DNA of 64,000 bases, taken from assembly GCA_016710265.1 (NCBI GenBank), contig JADJJL010000001.1:372001-436000 (forward strand), in the 5' to 3' direction. Source of the stretch: Saprospiraceae bacterium. GTDB lineage: Bacteria; Bacteroidota; Bacteroidia; Chitinophagales; Saprospiraceae. The notes under the pieces were generated by a model, which did no database searches, had not been told where the DNA came from, and was given only the letters and a program-made list of their open reading frames with translations. Made by a program: the position numbers and the translations under genes. Positions 44,602 through 53,709 of the stretch are shown here, piece by piece (within the stretch, counting starts at the first letter, position 1; every line of letters begins with the position of its first letter).

Positions 44602-47022
44602 CTAAAATTTGGACACTCCCAAGCCAAATCCGAGCACCTCATGCATATCTCTTACATAAACAAACTCCAAACCCGCAACATGTTCAGCTGGAATTTCCTC
44701 CACATGGGGTTTATTTTCAATGCACATCATAATGGTCTTAATACCAGCTCTTTTGGCAGCTAATACTTTCTCTTTAATGCCTCCTACAGGTAAAACCCGC
44801 CCCCTAAGGGTGATTTCACCGGTCATGGCAAGATGTGGCTTTAGTGGTTTGCCAATGATGCAAGATGAGACCGCAGAAAGCATCGTGATTCCAGCAGAAG
44901 GTCCATCTTTTGGTATAGCGCCTTCTGGAACGTGAATATGAATGTCGTGATTTTCAAAAAATTCATCTTCAATGTTTAGTTCCGCCGCATGGGCTTTAAC
45001 AAAGGAAATGGCCGTACTTGCTGATTCCTTCATGACATCACCCAGATTTCCAGTAAGTATCATTTTTCCTTTACCTTTGGAAATGGAGGTTTCTATGTAC
45101 AATATATCGCCTCCTACTCTGGTCCAAGCCAATCCAATGGCCACTCCCGATGGCAAATTTTCCTGGTATTGGTCGTTGTTAAACCTTGGAACTCCAAGTA
45201 TACCTTTTAACTGAGTAGGATCAAAGCTGACTTGTTTTGCTTTGTACATGGCTACCTGTAATGCTGCTTTTCTCATGACAGAAGCCAATTGCCGACCCAA
45301 TGATCTTACTCCGGATTCTCGGGTGTAATCTTCAATAATTCGTCCAATGGTTTCTTTGGAAATTTTAACTTGCTTGGATTTCAAACCGTGTTCTTCTGCC
45401 AGTGCTGGCATCACATGTTTGACTGCTATTTCTAGTTTCTCCTCCATAGAATACCCCTGAATCTCTATAATTTCCATTCTATCCAAGAGAGCGGGTTGAA
45501 TGCTACTGAGAGAATTGGATGTAGCAATAAAAAGCACTTTTGATAAATCAAATTCTTGTTCTAAATAATTGTCATGAAAAGTAGAATTTTGTTCAGGATC
45601 CAATACTTCCAATAGTGCGGAGGATGGATCGCCTCTAAAATCTTTACCGATCTTATCTATTTCATCGAGTATAAAAACAGGATTCGAAGATCCAGCTTTC
45701 CGGATGGCTTGAATAATTCTTCCGGGCATTGCACCGATGTAGGTTTTGCGATGACCTCTAATTTCTGATTCATCGTGCAATCCACCTAACGACATCCTCA
45801 CAAATTTACGATTTAATGCTTTGGCAATTGATTTACCAAGAGATGTTTTACCTACTCCCGGAGGTCCTGTCAAACAAAGTATAGGTGCTTTCATGTCACC
45901 TTTCAATTTTAATACGGCAAGATGCTCTATGATTCTTTCTTTTACTTTTTCAAGACCATAATGGTCTTTGTCCAAAACTTTCCTGATATGCTCTATGTCA
46001 TAACGGTCTTTGGTGTATTCATTCCATGGCAAGTCAATGAGGGTCTCCAAATAATTCATTTGCACTGAATACTCTGATACCTGGGGATTCATTCTCTGTA
46101 TCTTAGCCAGCTCTTTATCAAAGTGCTCTGCATTGGATTTATTCCATTTCTTTTTAGATGCTTTCTCTTTTAATTCTATAATGTCATGTTCATGTGGATC
46201 TTGGCCCAATTCTTCTTGGATGGTTTTCAATTGTTGGTTGAGGTAATAATCTCTTTGTTGTTTTTCAAGATCACCACGCACTTTGGATTCGATCTGATCC
46301 TTAACTTCTAACAATTTCAAATCATCGCTGAGATGCAACATGATTTTTTCAGCTTTGCTAAAAAGATCATCGGTCTCCAACAAGGTTTGTTTTTGATCAA
46401 TGCTAATATTTAAATTGGAAGAAATAAAATTCAATAAAAAGCGATCGTTGTCTATATTTCGCAATAATAGTTGGGCTTCATTTGGAATTTGTGGAGAGAG
46501 TTCAATAATTTTTTTAGACTGCTCTTGGATGGTTTTGATCATTGCATCATATTCCAATTTTCTTTCTGAGCTATTATAAGTCCTCAAGCCAATTCTTGCT
46601 TCTAAAAATGGTTCTTCGCTCACCACCTTTTCCACCATAAATCTCTTTCTACCTTGAAGAATCACCGTCTGACTGCCATCCGGCATTTTAAGCATTTTTA
46701 CAATTCTCGCGATAGTGCCCGTCGAATACAGATCCACAAATCCAGGATTTTCAGTTTTGCTGTCTTTTTGAGTGAGTACAGCTATAAACTTATCGGTATC
46801 GTTTGATTTCCCTAATGCGCGAATAGATTTATCTCTGCCCACTGTAATCGGAATGATTACACCTGGAAATAGAATGGTGTTCTTCAAAGGCATTACTGGC
46901 ATCAATTCTCCAAAATTTTCATTTTTGCCTATTTCTTCTTCATCCGAAACTGCTACAAATGGTAGCATTTCCACATCTTCCAACATTTCCTTACTTAAAA
47001 AAAGAGAAGTTTTATCCATCAT
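44602..47022 (-). CDS. lon: ATP-dependent protease La (Lon)
   Basis: The 806-residue product has the Lon N-terminal substrate-binding domain (MPLKNTILFPGVIIPITVGR), a coiled-coil linker, the AAA+ module (Walker A GPPGVGKTSL, Walker B VFILDEIDKIG) and the C-terminal protease domain. The catalytic dyad is Ser709 in PKDGPSAG and Lys752 in GGIKEK, with the usual 43-residue spacing. It degrades misfolded and regulatory proteins in the cytoplasm. Length is normal for Lon A. Confidence 0.97.
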   Translation of the reverse strand: MMDKTSLFLSKEMLEDVEMLPFVAVSDEEEIGKNENFGELMPVMPLKNTILFPGVIIPITVGRDKSIRALGKSNDTDKFIAVLTQKDSKTENPGFVDLYSTGTIARIVKMLKMPDGSQTVILQGRKRFMVEKVVSEEPFLEARIGLRTYNSSERKLEYDAMIKTIQEQSKKIIELSPQIPNEAQLLLRNIDNDRFLLNFISSNLNISIDQKQTLLETDDLFSKAEKIMLHLSDDLKLLEVKDQIESKVRGDLEKQQRDYYLNQQLKTIQEELGQDPHEHDIIELKEKASKKKWNKSNAEHFDKELAKIQRMNPQVSEYSVQMNYLETLIDLPWNEYTKDRYDIEHIRKVLDKDHYGLEKVKERIIEHLAVLKLKGDMKAPILCLTGPPGVGKTSLGKSIAKALNRKFVRMSLGGLHDESEIRGHRKTYIGAMPGRIIQAIRKAGSSNPVFILDEIDKIGKDFRGDPSSALLEVLDPEQNSTFHDNYLEQEFDLSKVLFIATSNSLSSIQPALLDRMEIIEIQGYSMEEKLEIAVKHVMPALAEEHGLKSKQVKISKETIGRIIEDYTRESGVRSLGRQLASVMRKAALQVAMYKAKQVSFDPTQLKGILGVPRFNNDQYQENLPSGVAIGLAWTRVGGDILYIETSISKGKGKMILTGNLGDVMKESASTAISFVKAHAAELNIEDEFFENHDIHIHVPEGAIPKDGPSAGITMLSAVSSCIIGKPLKPHLAMTGEITLRGRVLPVGGIKEKVLAAKRAGIKTIMMCIENKPHVEEIPAEHVAGLEFVYVRDMHEVLGFGLGVSKF

Positions 47023-47248
47023 GATAATTTAGATATTATGGTTGTTTTTTCAAAGACAACTCTATATAACTTAGTCAAGCTTCGTGCCATCTAAGATCTC
47101 TGTCATGAAAATGCTCGAAACTAATTGTATAAGTAGATCTAGTGTGATGTGAATCAAGTTATTAAATAATATTTAAGCATTCAACCAAATCTGACAAAAA
47201 GTCTGATTATTTCATTTTTGATGACAAAATCAACCACTTTTTCTCCAT

Positions 47249-47284
47249 AAAAAAAGGACCGTACATCATGAGTTTGTACGATCC
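47249..47284 (-). terminator. rho-independent terminator of the tail-specific protease gene
   Basis: On the minus strand GGATCGTACA pairs with TGTACGGTCC (10 bp, one G-U wobble) around a 9-base loop and is followed by T7. It lies 30 bp after the stop at 47314. Confidence 0.85.
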
Positions 47285-47313
47285 CTCTCATTTACTGATT
47301 TTGGAATTGATTC

Positions 47314-49416
47314 TTATCTTGGTCTTGTATCAGATAATACTTTAATAGACTCAGCGATATAAATATCTTTTTTGATGTATTTTAAGAAATCTTCGTTTCT
47401 GGCAGTCCTTGAAGTATCAGATTGGATATAAGCCATATCTGCCTGAAGATTTTCAGTTTTAAGTGCATCAATTGATTTGCGAACTTCATCATCATAAATT
47501 TTTGAAGTTGATTTTCTGATGTCCATTTCTTTTTTAAAACTTACAAAGTCCAATGGATATTTACTTTTATCACGCAGTTCTTTGAGCATTTTTGCTTGTT
47601 TTTCTGCTTTTTGAAATTCCAACTGATTTTTAATTCTTTCTTTACTTTTAGTTTTGATTTCATCAAGATTAGAAATTGAATAAGTAGATTGAAAAGGCTC
47701 TAAACTTTTAATCACATCATACGGCATTGCATTGTCATATTCTTTTTCTCCTGTTTCGATGTAAGAATATAAATCCGGTAGAATGATATCTGGTTCTACA
47801 CCTTTCAATTGGACAGATCCTCCATTGACCCGGTAATATTTTTGAATGGTTATTTTCATTTCACCCAATGGTTTATAATCATCGTTGCCGGGAATTCTGT
47901 CAAAATTGACAAATCTTTGTACAGTTCCTTTTCCAAATGTAGATCCATTTCCTATAATCACAGCACGCTTATAATCTTGAAGACAAGCGGCCAATATTTC
48001 AGAAGCGGAAGCAGAATTGCCATTCACCAAAACCACCATAGGTCCATCAAATTCAACTCCATTATCGGTATCCTGATATGGGCTAACACGGTCTCTGTCT
48101 CTTACCTGAACAACTGGTCCTTTATCAAAAAACAAACCTGCCATTTCTACGACTTCCTGAAGTGATCCACCTCCGTTGTTTCTCAAATCAAATATTAAAC
48201 TTTGCGCACCTTCTGCTTTCAATTTTCGGATTTCTTTTTGAACATCCCTTGCACAACTGGCACCATTTGGATTTTCAAAATCGGCATAAAATCTTGGTAA
48301 ATTCAAGTAACCAACGGTACCTTCTATTTGATCATATTTTAAAATGGCTGAACGGGCAAATCCCTCATCCATAATCACCTCATCTCTTAAGATGGTGATG
48401 TCTTTTATAAGTCCATCTTTCTTTTTTACTTTCAAAGTGACTTCAGTTCCTTTTTTTCCACGGATCATTTTAACCACTTCATCAATCAACATTCCTTTAA
48501 TGTCCACCAATTCTTTGTCTTTTTGTTGGACGCCCATGATGATGTCATTGGGTTCTAATTCCTTTTGTTTCCAGGCTGGGCCACCAGGCACTATTGAGCT
48601 CACCTTGGTGTATTCCTTTTCTGTCTGCAACCTTGCTCCGATTCCCTCCAATTTACCCGACATATTGATGTTAAAATCTTCCTTGTCTTTTGGATTTAAA
48701 AAATCGGTATGCGGATCGTAAATGTGAATGAATGTATTGACATAAGATTCAAAACGATCTGCTCTGGTCAGTTGATTCATTCTTTTAAACCAATTGCTCA
48801 TGCTTTCACGGATGTCTGATTTAATTTCCATGATGATTGAATCTTGAGGACGTTCATTTTTTTGACCATCTTCTGGATACATCGCGTCATAATACCGGGA
48901 TAAAAAATCGTATTGTAATGTTTTTTGCCAAAACTCTTTAAGCTCCCGATCGTTGGAAGCCCATTCTCTTTTGTCTGAATCCAATTCAAGTTCACCTGAA
49001 GCTTCTAGTTTCACTTTGGAATCCAAAAATTCATTGTAATAATTCTCCACTTTTAAGATTGCGGCTTTTAACAAATCTGTTGATTGGTCAAACATCACCA
49101 GGTTCCCATCTCGAAAATGATCGTCCATTTGGTTTTTGTATATCTCTAATTTTTTTATATCTTCCTTGGTAAGAAAACGCTTCCCGGAATCCATATTTTT
49201 TAGATACTGATCATAGGCTTTCACAGAAAATGCATCATCTATGGTGGGAGGTTGATAATGATAGGTTTGACTTTGTTTGTAAATCAGTTGTAACAACAAT
49301 TGTTCCTTCGACCCCGGAGGAGTGGATGGTCTGCATTGACTTGTCAAGTAAAACAATCCCATTAAAATAGGGATCATAAAAAACCATGCTTTTTTTGAAT
49401 TCATCTTTTTTTCCAT
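47314..49416 (-). CDS. carboxy-terminal processing (tail-specific) protease, S41 family
   Basis: The 700-residue product has an N-terminal hydrophobic segment with a possible lipobox (LTSQCRPS). It is Prc/Tsp-like: a helical N-terminal domain (FLTKEDIKKLE), a PDZ domain (about 255-330, GIGARLQTEKEYTKVSSIVPGG) and the S41 catalytic core. The core has the nucleophile Ser in NGNSASASEI and the Lys in FGKGTVQ. A C-terminal helical domain follows. It acts in the periplasm on envelope proteins and peptidoglycan enzymes. I would use the ATG at 49416; MNSKKAWF a few codons on is also possible. Confidence 0.92.
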   Translation of the reverse strand: MEKKMNSKKAWFFMIPILMGLFYLTSQCRPSTPPGSKEQLLLQLIYKQSQTYHYQPPTIDDAFSVKAYDQYLKNMDSGKRFLTKEDIKKLEIYKNQMDDHFRDGNLVMFDQSTDLLKAAILKVENYYNEFLDSKVKLEASGELELDSDKREWASNDRELKEFWQKTLQYDFLSRYYDAMYPEDGQKNERPQDSIIMEIKSDIRESMSNWFKRMNQLTRADRFESYVNTFIHIYDPHTDFLNPKDKEDFNINMSGKLEGIGARLQTEKEYTKVSSIVPGGPAWKQKELEPNDIIMGVQQKDKELVDIKGMLIDEVVKMIRGKKGTEVTLKVKKKDGLIKDITILRDEVIMDEGFARSAILKYDQIEGTVGYLNLPRFYADFENPNGASCARDVQKEIRKLKAEGAQSLIFDLRNNGGGSLQEVVEMAGLFFDKGPVVQVRDRDRVSPYQDTDNGVEFDGPMVVLVNGNSASASEILAACLQDYKRAVIIGNGSTFGKGTVQRFVNFDRIPGNDDYKPLGEMKITIQKYYRVNGGSVQLKGVEPDIILPDLYSYIETGEKEYDNAMPYDVIKSLEPFQSTYSISNLDEIKTKSKERIKNQLEFQKAEKQAKMLKELRDKSKYPLDFVSFKKEMDIRKSTSKIYDDEVRKSIDALKTENLQADMAYIQSDTSRTARNEDFLKYIKKDIYIAESIKVLSDTRPR

Positions 49417-49646
49417 TTTCGATTAGTCTTCCCAATAACAATGTAAGAAACAGAACAATTATAGCTTAAATCAGCTTTTTGATAAATTTAACTATAAAGG
49501 CACAAATTCCTTAAAGGTTGAGAACTGGTGCAAAATTAATCCAGTTTTTAGAACTACGAAAGATTTCGTAATAAAATATTAAATGATTTCGACCAATGAG
49601 AGATAATTCATGATAAATGCTGGAAAAGGTTATATCAAAATCTCAA

Positions 49647-49654
49647 TACTTTTG
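49647..49654 (+). promoter_or_regulatory. candidate -7 element of aroE
   Basis: TACTTTTG fits TAnnTTTG. It lies inside the longest frame (start 49617) but 22 bp before the ATG at 49677, which supports the shorter start. Confidence 0.4.
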
Positions 49655-49676
49655 TTTCTTTATAAAAACTGAAACA

Positions 49677-50414
49677 ATGCCTCATTTCGGGCTCTTGGGT
49701 AAAAAGCTAAGTCATTCATTTTCAAAAACCTACTTTGAAAAAAAATGGGCCAATGCCCAAAATCATTCATCTAGTTATGATTTGTATGAAATAGAAAATG
49801 TACTCGCATTAGAATCTTTTTTGAAAAAAAGAAAGGATCTGGCAGGCTTAAATGTCACCATTCCTTATAAAGAACAGATCATTCCCTATCTTGATGCATT
49901 GGATCCTGTGGCTTTTGAAATTGGAGCCGTGAATTGTTTGCTGTCCAAAGCTGGCTCTTGGGTAGGTTACAACACTGATGGTCCTGCATTTTTGAAAACC
50001 CTTGAAATTCCGTTTTCTATAAATCGACCGACCAAAGCCATAGTTTTAGGTGCCGGAGGTGCCGCCAAAGCCGTGGTATGGGCATTTCATAAATTAGCAA
50101 TACCAGTGATACAAGTATCTCGAAATTCCGAGTTAAACTATCAAAATTTGAGAAATCACTGGACAGATGATATCCAAATGATCGTTAATACAACCCCATT
50201 GGGGATGTTTCCAGACATACACACTTTTCCAAATATTTCATATGAGTTGATTAAACCAGCTTTTATAGCATACGACCTCATTTACAATCCCGACAAAACC
50301 GTTTTTCTCCAAAAAGCAGAAATGCATGGTGCACAAATTATCAATGGAAAGGAGATGTTGAAAATTCAGGCGGATCTAAGCGAAGAAATATGGATGAAAA
50401 ATTTGATGCTATAA
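49677..50414 (+). CDS. aroE: shikimate dehydrogenase
   Basis: Reduces 3-dehydroshikimate to shikimate with NADPH in aromatic amino acid synthesis. The 245-residue protein from MPHFGLLGKKLSHSFS contains the substrate-binding serines (SHSFS), the catalytic Lys in LNVTIPYKEQ, GAVNCL, NTDGPAFL, and the NADP-binding loop VLGAGGAAKAV. The longer upstream start at 49617 would add 20 residues not seen in AroE. It is followed 11 bp later by a sirtuin gene. Confidence 0.94.
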   Translation: MPHFGLLGKKLSHSFSKTYFEKKWANAQNHSSSYDLYEIENVLALESFLKKRKDLAGLNVTIPYKEQIIPYLDALDPVAFEIGAVNCLLSKAGSWVGYNTDGPAFLKTLEIPFSINRPTKAIVLGAGGAAKAVVWAFHKLAIPVIQVSRNSELNYQNLRNHWTDDIQMIVNTTPLGMFPDIHTFPNISYELIKPAFIAYDLIYNPDKTVFLQKAEMHGAQIINGKEMLKIQADLSEEIWMKNLML

Positions 50415-50425
50415 ATAATAATTAG

Positions 50426-51121
50426 ATGCAAAAACCAAAAATGGTAGTGCTCACTGGTGCCGGAATCAGCGCAGAAAGTGGCCTAAAAACATTTAGAGAT
50501 GCCGATGGATTATGGGAAGGACATGACGTACTGGAAGTTGCAACCCCTCAAGGCTGGCAAAAAAATCCTGAACTAGTTCTCGATTTTTACAATCAAAGAC
50601 GTCGTCAACTTTTACAAGTAGAGCCCAATTTGGCGCACAAAGGATTGGTGGATTTGGAAGCAAATTACGAAATCTACATAGTCACCCAAAATGTAGATGA
50701 TTTACATGAACGTGCAGGAAGCACGAATGTATTACACCTCCATGGTGAGTTATTAAAGGTCAGAAGTACGCTTTATCCAACATTCATCTACGATTGGTCT
50801 AAAGACTTAATTCTTGGCGATGTATGTCAGAAGGACGCTCAACTTAGGCCCCACATTGTCTGGTTTGGTGAAGACGTTCCTCTGCTTCAAGAAGCCGCTG
50901 AACTGTGTTCTCAAGCAGATATTCTTGTCATCATTGGCAGCTCATTACAAGTTTATCCAGCAGCAGGTCTCATGTCTTTTGCAAACCAGGGGATTCCGGT
51001 GTATTACATTGATAAAAATCCTGCAGTAAATCATGAGCTCCGTCAAATGTCCAATTTGAAGATTTGGAATCTCCCAGCAACTCAGGGAGTGGAACAATTA
51101 ATTTTAGAATTGACTTCTTAA
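50426..51121 (+). CDS. NAD-dependent protein deacylase of the Sir2 family
   Basis: Removes acyl groups from lysines using NAD+. The 231-residue product has the Rossmann motif TGAGISAESGLKTFRD, TQNVDDLHERAG, the catalytic His in HLHGEL, and IGSSLQVYPAA. Tyr and Arg in FYNQRRRQL match the Y-x-x-R signature of SIRT5-type desuccinylases. The zinc-binding region has lost its first cysteine pair (RSTLYP where RCTxC is usual), with one Cys left in DVCQK; this is often seen in Bacteroidota homologues. It is probably co-transcribed with aroE. Confidence 0.92.
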   Translation: MQKPKMVVLTGAGISAESGLKTFRDADGLWEGHDVLEVATPQGWQKNPELVLDFYNQRRRQLLQVEPNLAHKGLVDLEANYEIYIVTQNVDDLHERAGSTNVLHLHGELLKVRSTLYPTFIYDWSKDLILGDVCQKDAQLRPHIVWFGEDVPLLQEAAELCSQADILVIIGSSLQVYPAAGLMSFANQGIPVYYIDKNPAVNHELRQMSNLKIWNLPATQGVEQLILELTS

Positions 51122-51260
51122 ATTGTATCCAATTTGATTCTATATTCAAGAAAAATTCATATAAACATTTACACACATCATTGCTCATTTTTCCAAAAAT
51201 CCATTAACTTCGCATCTCTATAAAACCCTTCATTTTCCAATTAATAAATTTACCTACATT

Positions 51261-52088
51261 ATGAGACAAATAAAATTATTTGAAACCAAAAAAGTAAGAA
51301 CGCATTGGGATGAGAAAAAAGAAATTTGGTATTTCTCGGTCATTGATGTGATTGAAATCCTCACAGCTAGTTCCATCCCCAAAAGATATTGGAGTGACCT
51401 AAAAAAGAAGCTAACCAAAGAAGGGAGCGAACTGTACGATAAAATCGTACAGTTGAAATTACAAGCCGAAGATGGAAAGATGAGGGAAACTGACGTGGCT
51501 GACACAGAAACTCTGCTTCGCCTTATCCAATCAATCCCATCTCCCAAAGCAGAACCGTTTAAGCAATGGTTAGCTAAAGTTGGATATGAAAGAATGCAGG
51601 AAATCCAAGATCCCGAAATGAGCTTGGACCGTGCTCGAGAAAGCTGGCAAAAATTAGGCAGAAGCGAAAAGTGGATTCAGCAACGAATGACAGGGCAAGA
51701 GACCCGAAATAAGTTGACCGACTATTGGAAAGAAAGTGGTGTGCAGAAATCAGATGAGTTCGCTTTTTTAACCAATATCATCCATCAAGAATGGACAGGG
51801 CTAACTGTGAAAAACCATAAGGATTTGAAAGGATTGAAAACTCAAAACCTTAGGGATCACATGAGCGAAGCAGAACTAATTTTTACTGCTTTAGCAGAAC
51901 TTTCCACACGCCAAATAGCCGAAACAGAAGAAGCAAAGGGATTGAAACAAAATGCAATTGCAGGAAAAAAAGGTGGTAGAATCGCTAAAGATGCAAGAAT
52001 GGCACTCGAACAAAAAACCGGAAAGAATGTAATCACCAATGAAAACTTTCTTCCTCCACCCATTAAAATAAAAAAAATAGATCAATAA
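51261..52088 (+). CDS. BRO-N (phage antirepressor-like) domain protein
   Basis: The 275-residue product starts with a BRO-N domain (residues 5-110: KVRTHWDEKKEIWYFSVIDV, RYWSDLKKKL, LRLIQSIPSPKAEPF). This is a DNA-binding module known from phage and baculovirus antirepressors and common in stand-alone chromosomal genes. The C-terminal part (TKNHKDLKGLKTQNLRDHM-like helix, then EAKGLKQNAIAGKKGG) is also found in DinD-like proteins induced by DNA damage. It ends 1 bp before rmuC, so the two are co-transcribed and may act together in DNA maintenance. Confidence 0.82.
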   Translation: MRQIKLFETKKVRTHWDEKKEIWYFSVIDVIEILTASSIPKRYWSDLKKKLTKEGSELYDKIVQLKLQAEDGKMRETDVADTETLLRLIQSIPSPKAEPFKQWLAKVGYERMQEIQDPEMSLDRARESWQKLGRSEKWIQQRMTGQETRNKLTDYWKESGVQKSDEFAFLTNIIHQEWTGLTVKNHKDLKGLKTQNLRDHMSEAELIFTALAELSTRQIAETEEAKGLKQNAIAGKKGGRIAKDARMALEQKTGKNVITNENFLPPPIKIKKIDQ

Positions 52089-52089
52089 C

Positions 52090-53619
52090 ATGGAACTCAT
52101 TTACATTTTCCTTGCAGTACTGGTGATTCTTATTCTTATAAATATCATTTTATCTTTCAATGCAGGTAAGAAAGAATCTGGTAATGAATTATCCGAACTT
52201 AAATCTTCTCTCAACACGCTTACAACGAATTTAAAAGATACGGAGAAAAATCTAAAAGACGAATTTGTCATCAACCGTAAAGAAAGTGCTGATACTGCAC
52301 TTGGTTTAAGAGCTGAAATTAGCAATCAGTTGAATAAATTTACTCAAACTTTTTCTGATCAGTTGGCCAATCTCACCAAATCCAATGAAGAAAAATTAGA
52401 AGCGATCAGAAAGACTTTTGAAGAAAAATTGATTGCATTCCAAAAAAGCATTGACGAAAATAGTAAGGTCAGTAGAGTAGAATTAAAAGAAAATCTCGAT
52501 GCGTTTAAAAAAGAATTAAATGATGCACTGAAAGATTACAAAGAACGACTGAGAGAACAATTTGGTGAATTTGATAAAAATCAGCAAAAAAACAATATCG
52601 CAAACAGTGAAAAAATTGCGGAGCTTAAATCTTCCCTGGAAACATCTGTGAAAACCATGCAGGAAGGCAACGAAAAGAAGCTAGAAGAAATGAGAAAAAC
52701 GGTCGATGAAAAACTCAACGAAACTTTGGAAAAACGTCTTGGAGAATCATTTAAACAAGTCAGTGACAGACTGGAAGCGGTTCACAAAGGTTTGGGTGAA
52801 ATGCAAACATTGGCTGTCAGTGTAGGAGATTTGAAAAAAGTGATGAGCAATGTAAAGTCTAGAGGTGTATTAGGAGAGTATCAATTGCAGAATATCATTG
52901 AAGATTTACTGACCAATGAACAATACGAAAAAAATGTAAAAACGAAGGTAGGAAGTGGAGCAGTTGTAGAATTTGCAGTAAAAATGCCCCACGGCAACAA
53001 TTTAGAAAAAACACTTTGGCTTCCTATAGATTCCAAATTTCCAAAAGAAGATTATGAAGCGCTAGTGGATGCTTACGACAAAGGAGATCTTGAAAAAATC
53101 GATGAATACCGCAAAGCATTTATCAATGGCATTAAGAAAAACGCCAGGGACATTAAAGAAAAGTACATCGATCCACCCAACACGACTGAATACGGAATTA
53201 TGTTTTTGCCCTACGAAAGTTTATTTGGCGAAGTATTGAGAGTGCCAGGTTTATTTGAGCAATTGCAAAAGGACTATAAAATTACCATCACCGGCCCAAC
53301 CACACTGAGTGCTTTACTCAATAGTTTGCAAATGGGTTTTAGAACGCTTGCTATTGAAAAACGAAGCAGTGAAGTCTGGGATTTATTGGGTGCGGTAAAG
53401 ACAGAATTTGGACAGTTTGGTACCATACTTGAAAAAACCAAGAAAAAATTGGACGAAGCTTCCAACGTTATAGACTCAGCAGGAATCAGAACAAGAGCCA
53501 TTGAACGAAAACTTCGCAACGTGCAGGAATTGCCAAGCAATGAAACCAAAATAATATTGGATCGCCATTCTGAGGAAGAAAGTATTGAAACGTCATTTCA
53601 AAATTTGGAAGATCAATAG
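52090..53619 (+). CDS. rmuC: RmuC-type DNA recombination protein
   Basis: The 509-residue product has one N-terminal membrane helix (residues 2-24), a long coiled coil (about 30-230) and the RmuC nuclease-like domain (about 250-450) with RGVLGEYQLQNIIED, LPIDSKFPKEDY, EYGIMFLPYESLF and GPTTLSALLNSLQMGF. RmuC limits rearrangements at inverted repeats and is tied to a restriction-endonuclease-like fold. It begins 1 bp after the BRO-N gene stop. Confidence 0.95.
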   Translation: MELIYIFLAVLVILILINIILSFNAGKKESGNELSELKSSLNTLTTNLKDTEKNLKDEFVINRKESADTALGLRAEISNQLNKFTQTFSDQLANLTKSNEEKLEAIRKTFEEKLIAFQKSIDENSKVSRVELKENLDAFKKELNDALKDYKERLREQFGEFDKNQQKNNIANSEKIAELKSSLETSVKTMQEGNEKKLEEMRKTVDEKLNETLEKRLGESFKQVSDRLEAVHKGLGEMQTLAVSVGDLKKVMSNVKSRGVLGEYQLQNIIEDLLTNEQYEKNVKTKVGSGAVVEFAVKMPHGNNLEKTLWLPIDSKFPKEDYEALVDAYDKGDLEKIDEYRKAFINGIKKNARDIKEKYIDPPNTTEYGIMFLPYESLFGEVLRVPGLFEQLQKDYKITITGPTTLSALLNSLQMGFRTLAIEKRSSEVWDLLGAVKTEFGQFGTILEKTKKKLDEASNVIDSAGIRTRAIERKLRNVQELPSNETKIILDRHSEEESIETSFQNLEDQ

Positions 53620-53695
53620 GCAACAAAATAAGGATTTATCGGATCTATGTAAAGATTACAACGGAATTCCTCTTTCTATAAACCAAAATATATCC

Positions 53696-53703
53696 TAAAT
53701 TTG
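53696..53703 (+). promoter_or_regulatory. candidate -7 element, near-leaderless start
   Basis: TAAATTTG fits TAnnTTTG and ends only 6 bp before the ATG at 53710. Transcription would start at or next to the start codon. Confidence 0.35.
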
Positions 53704-53709
53704 CCCTCT

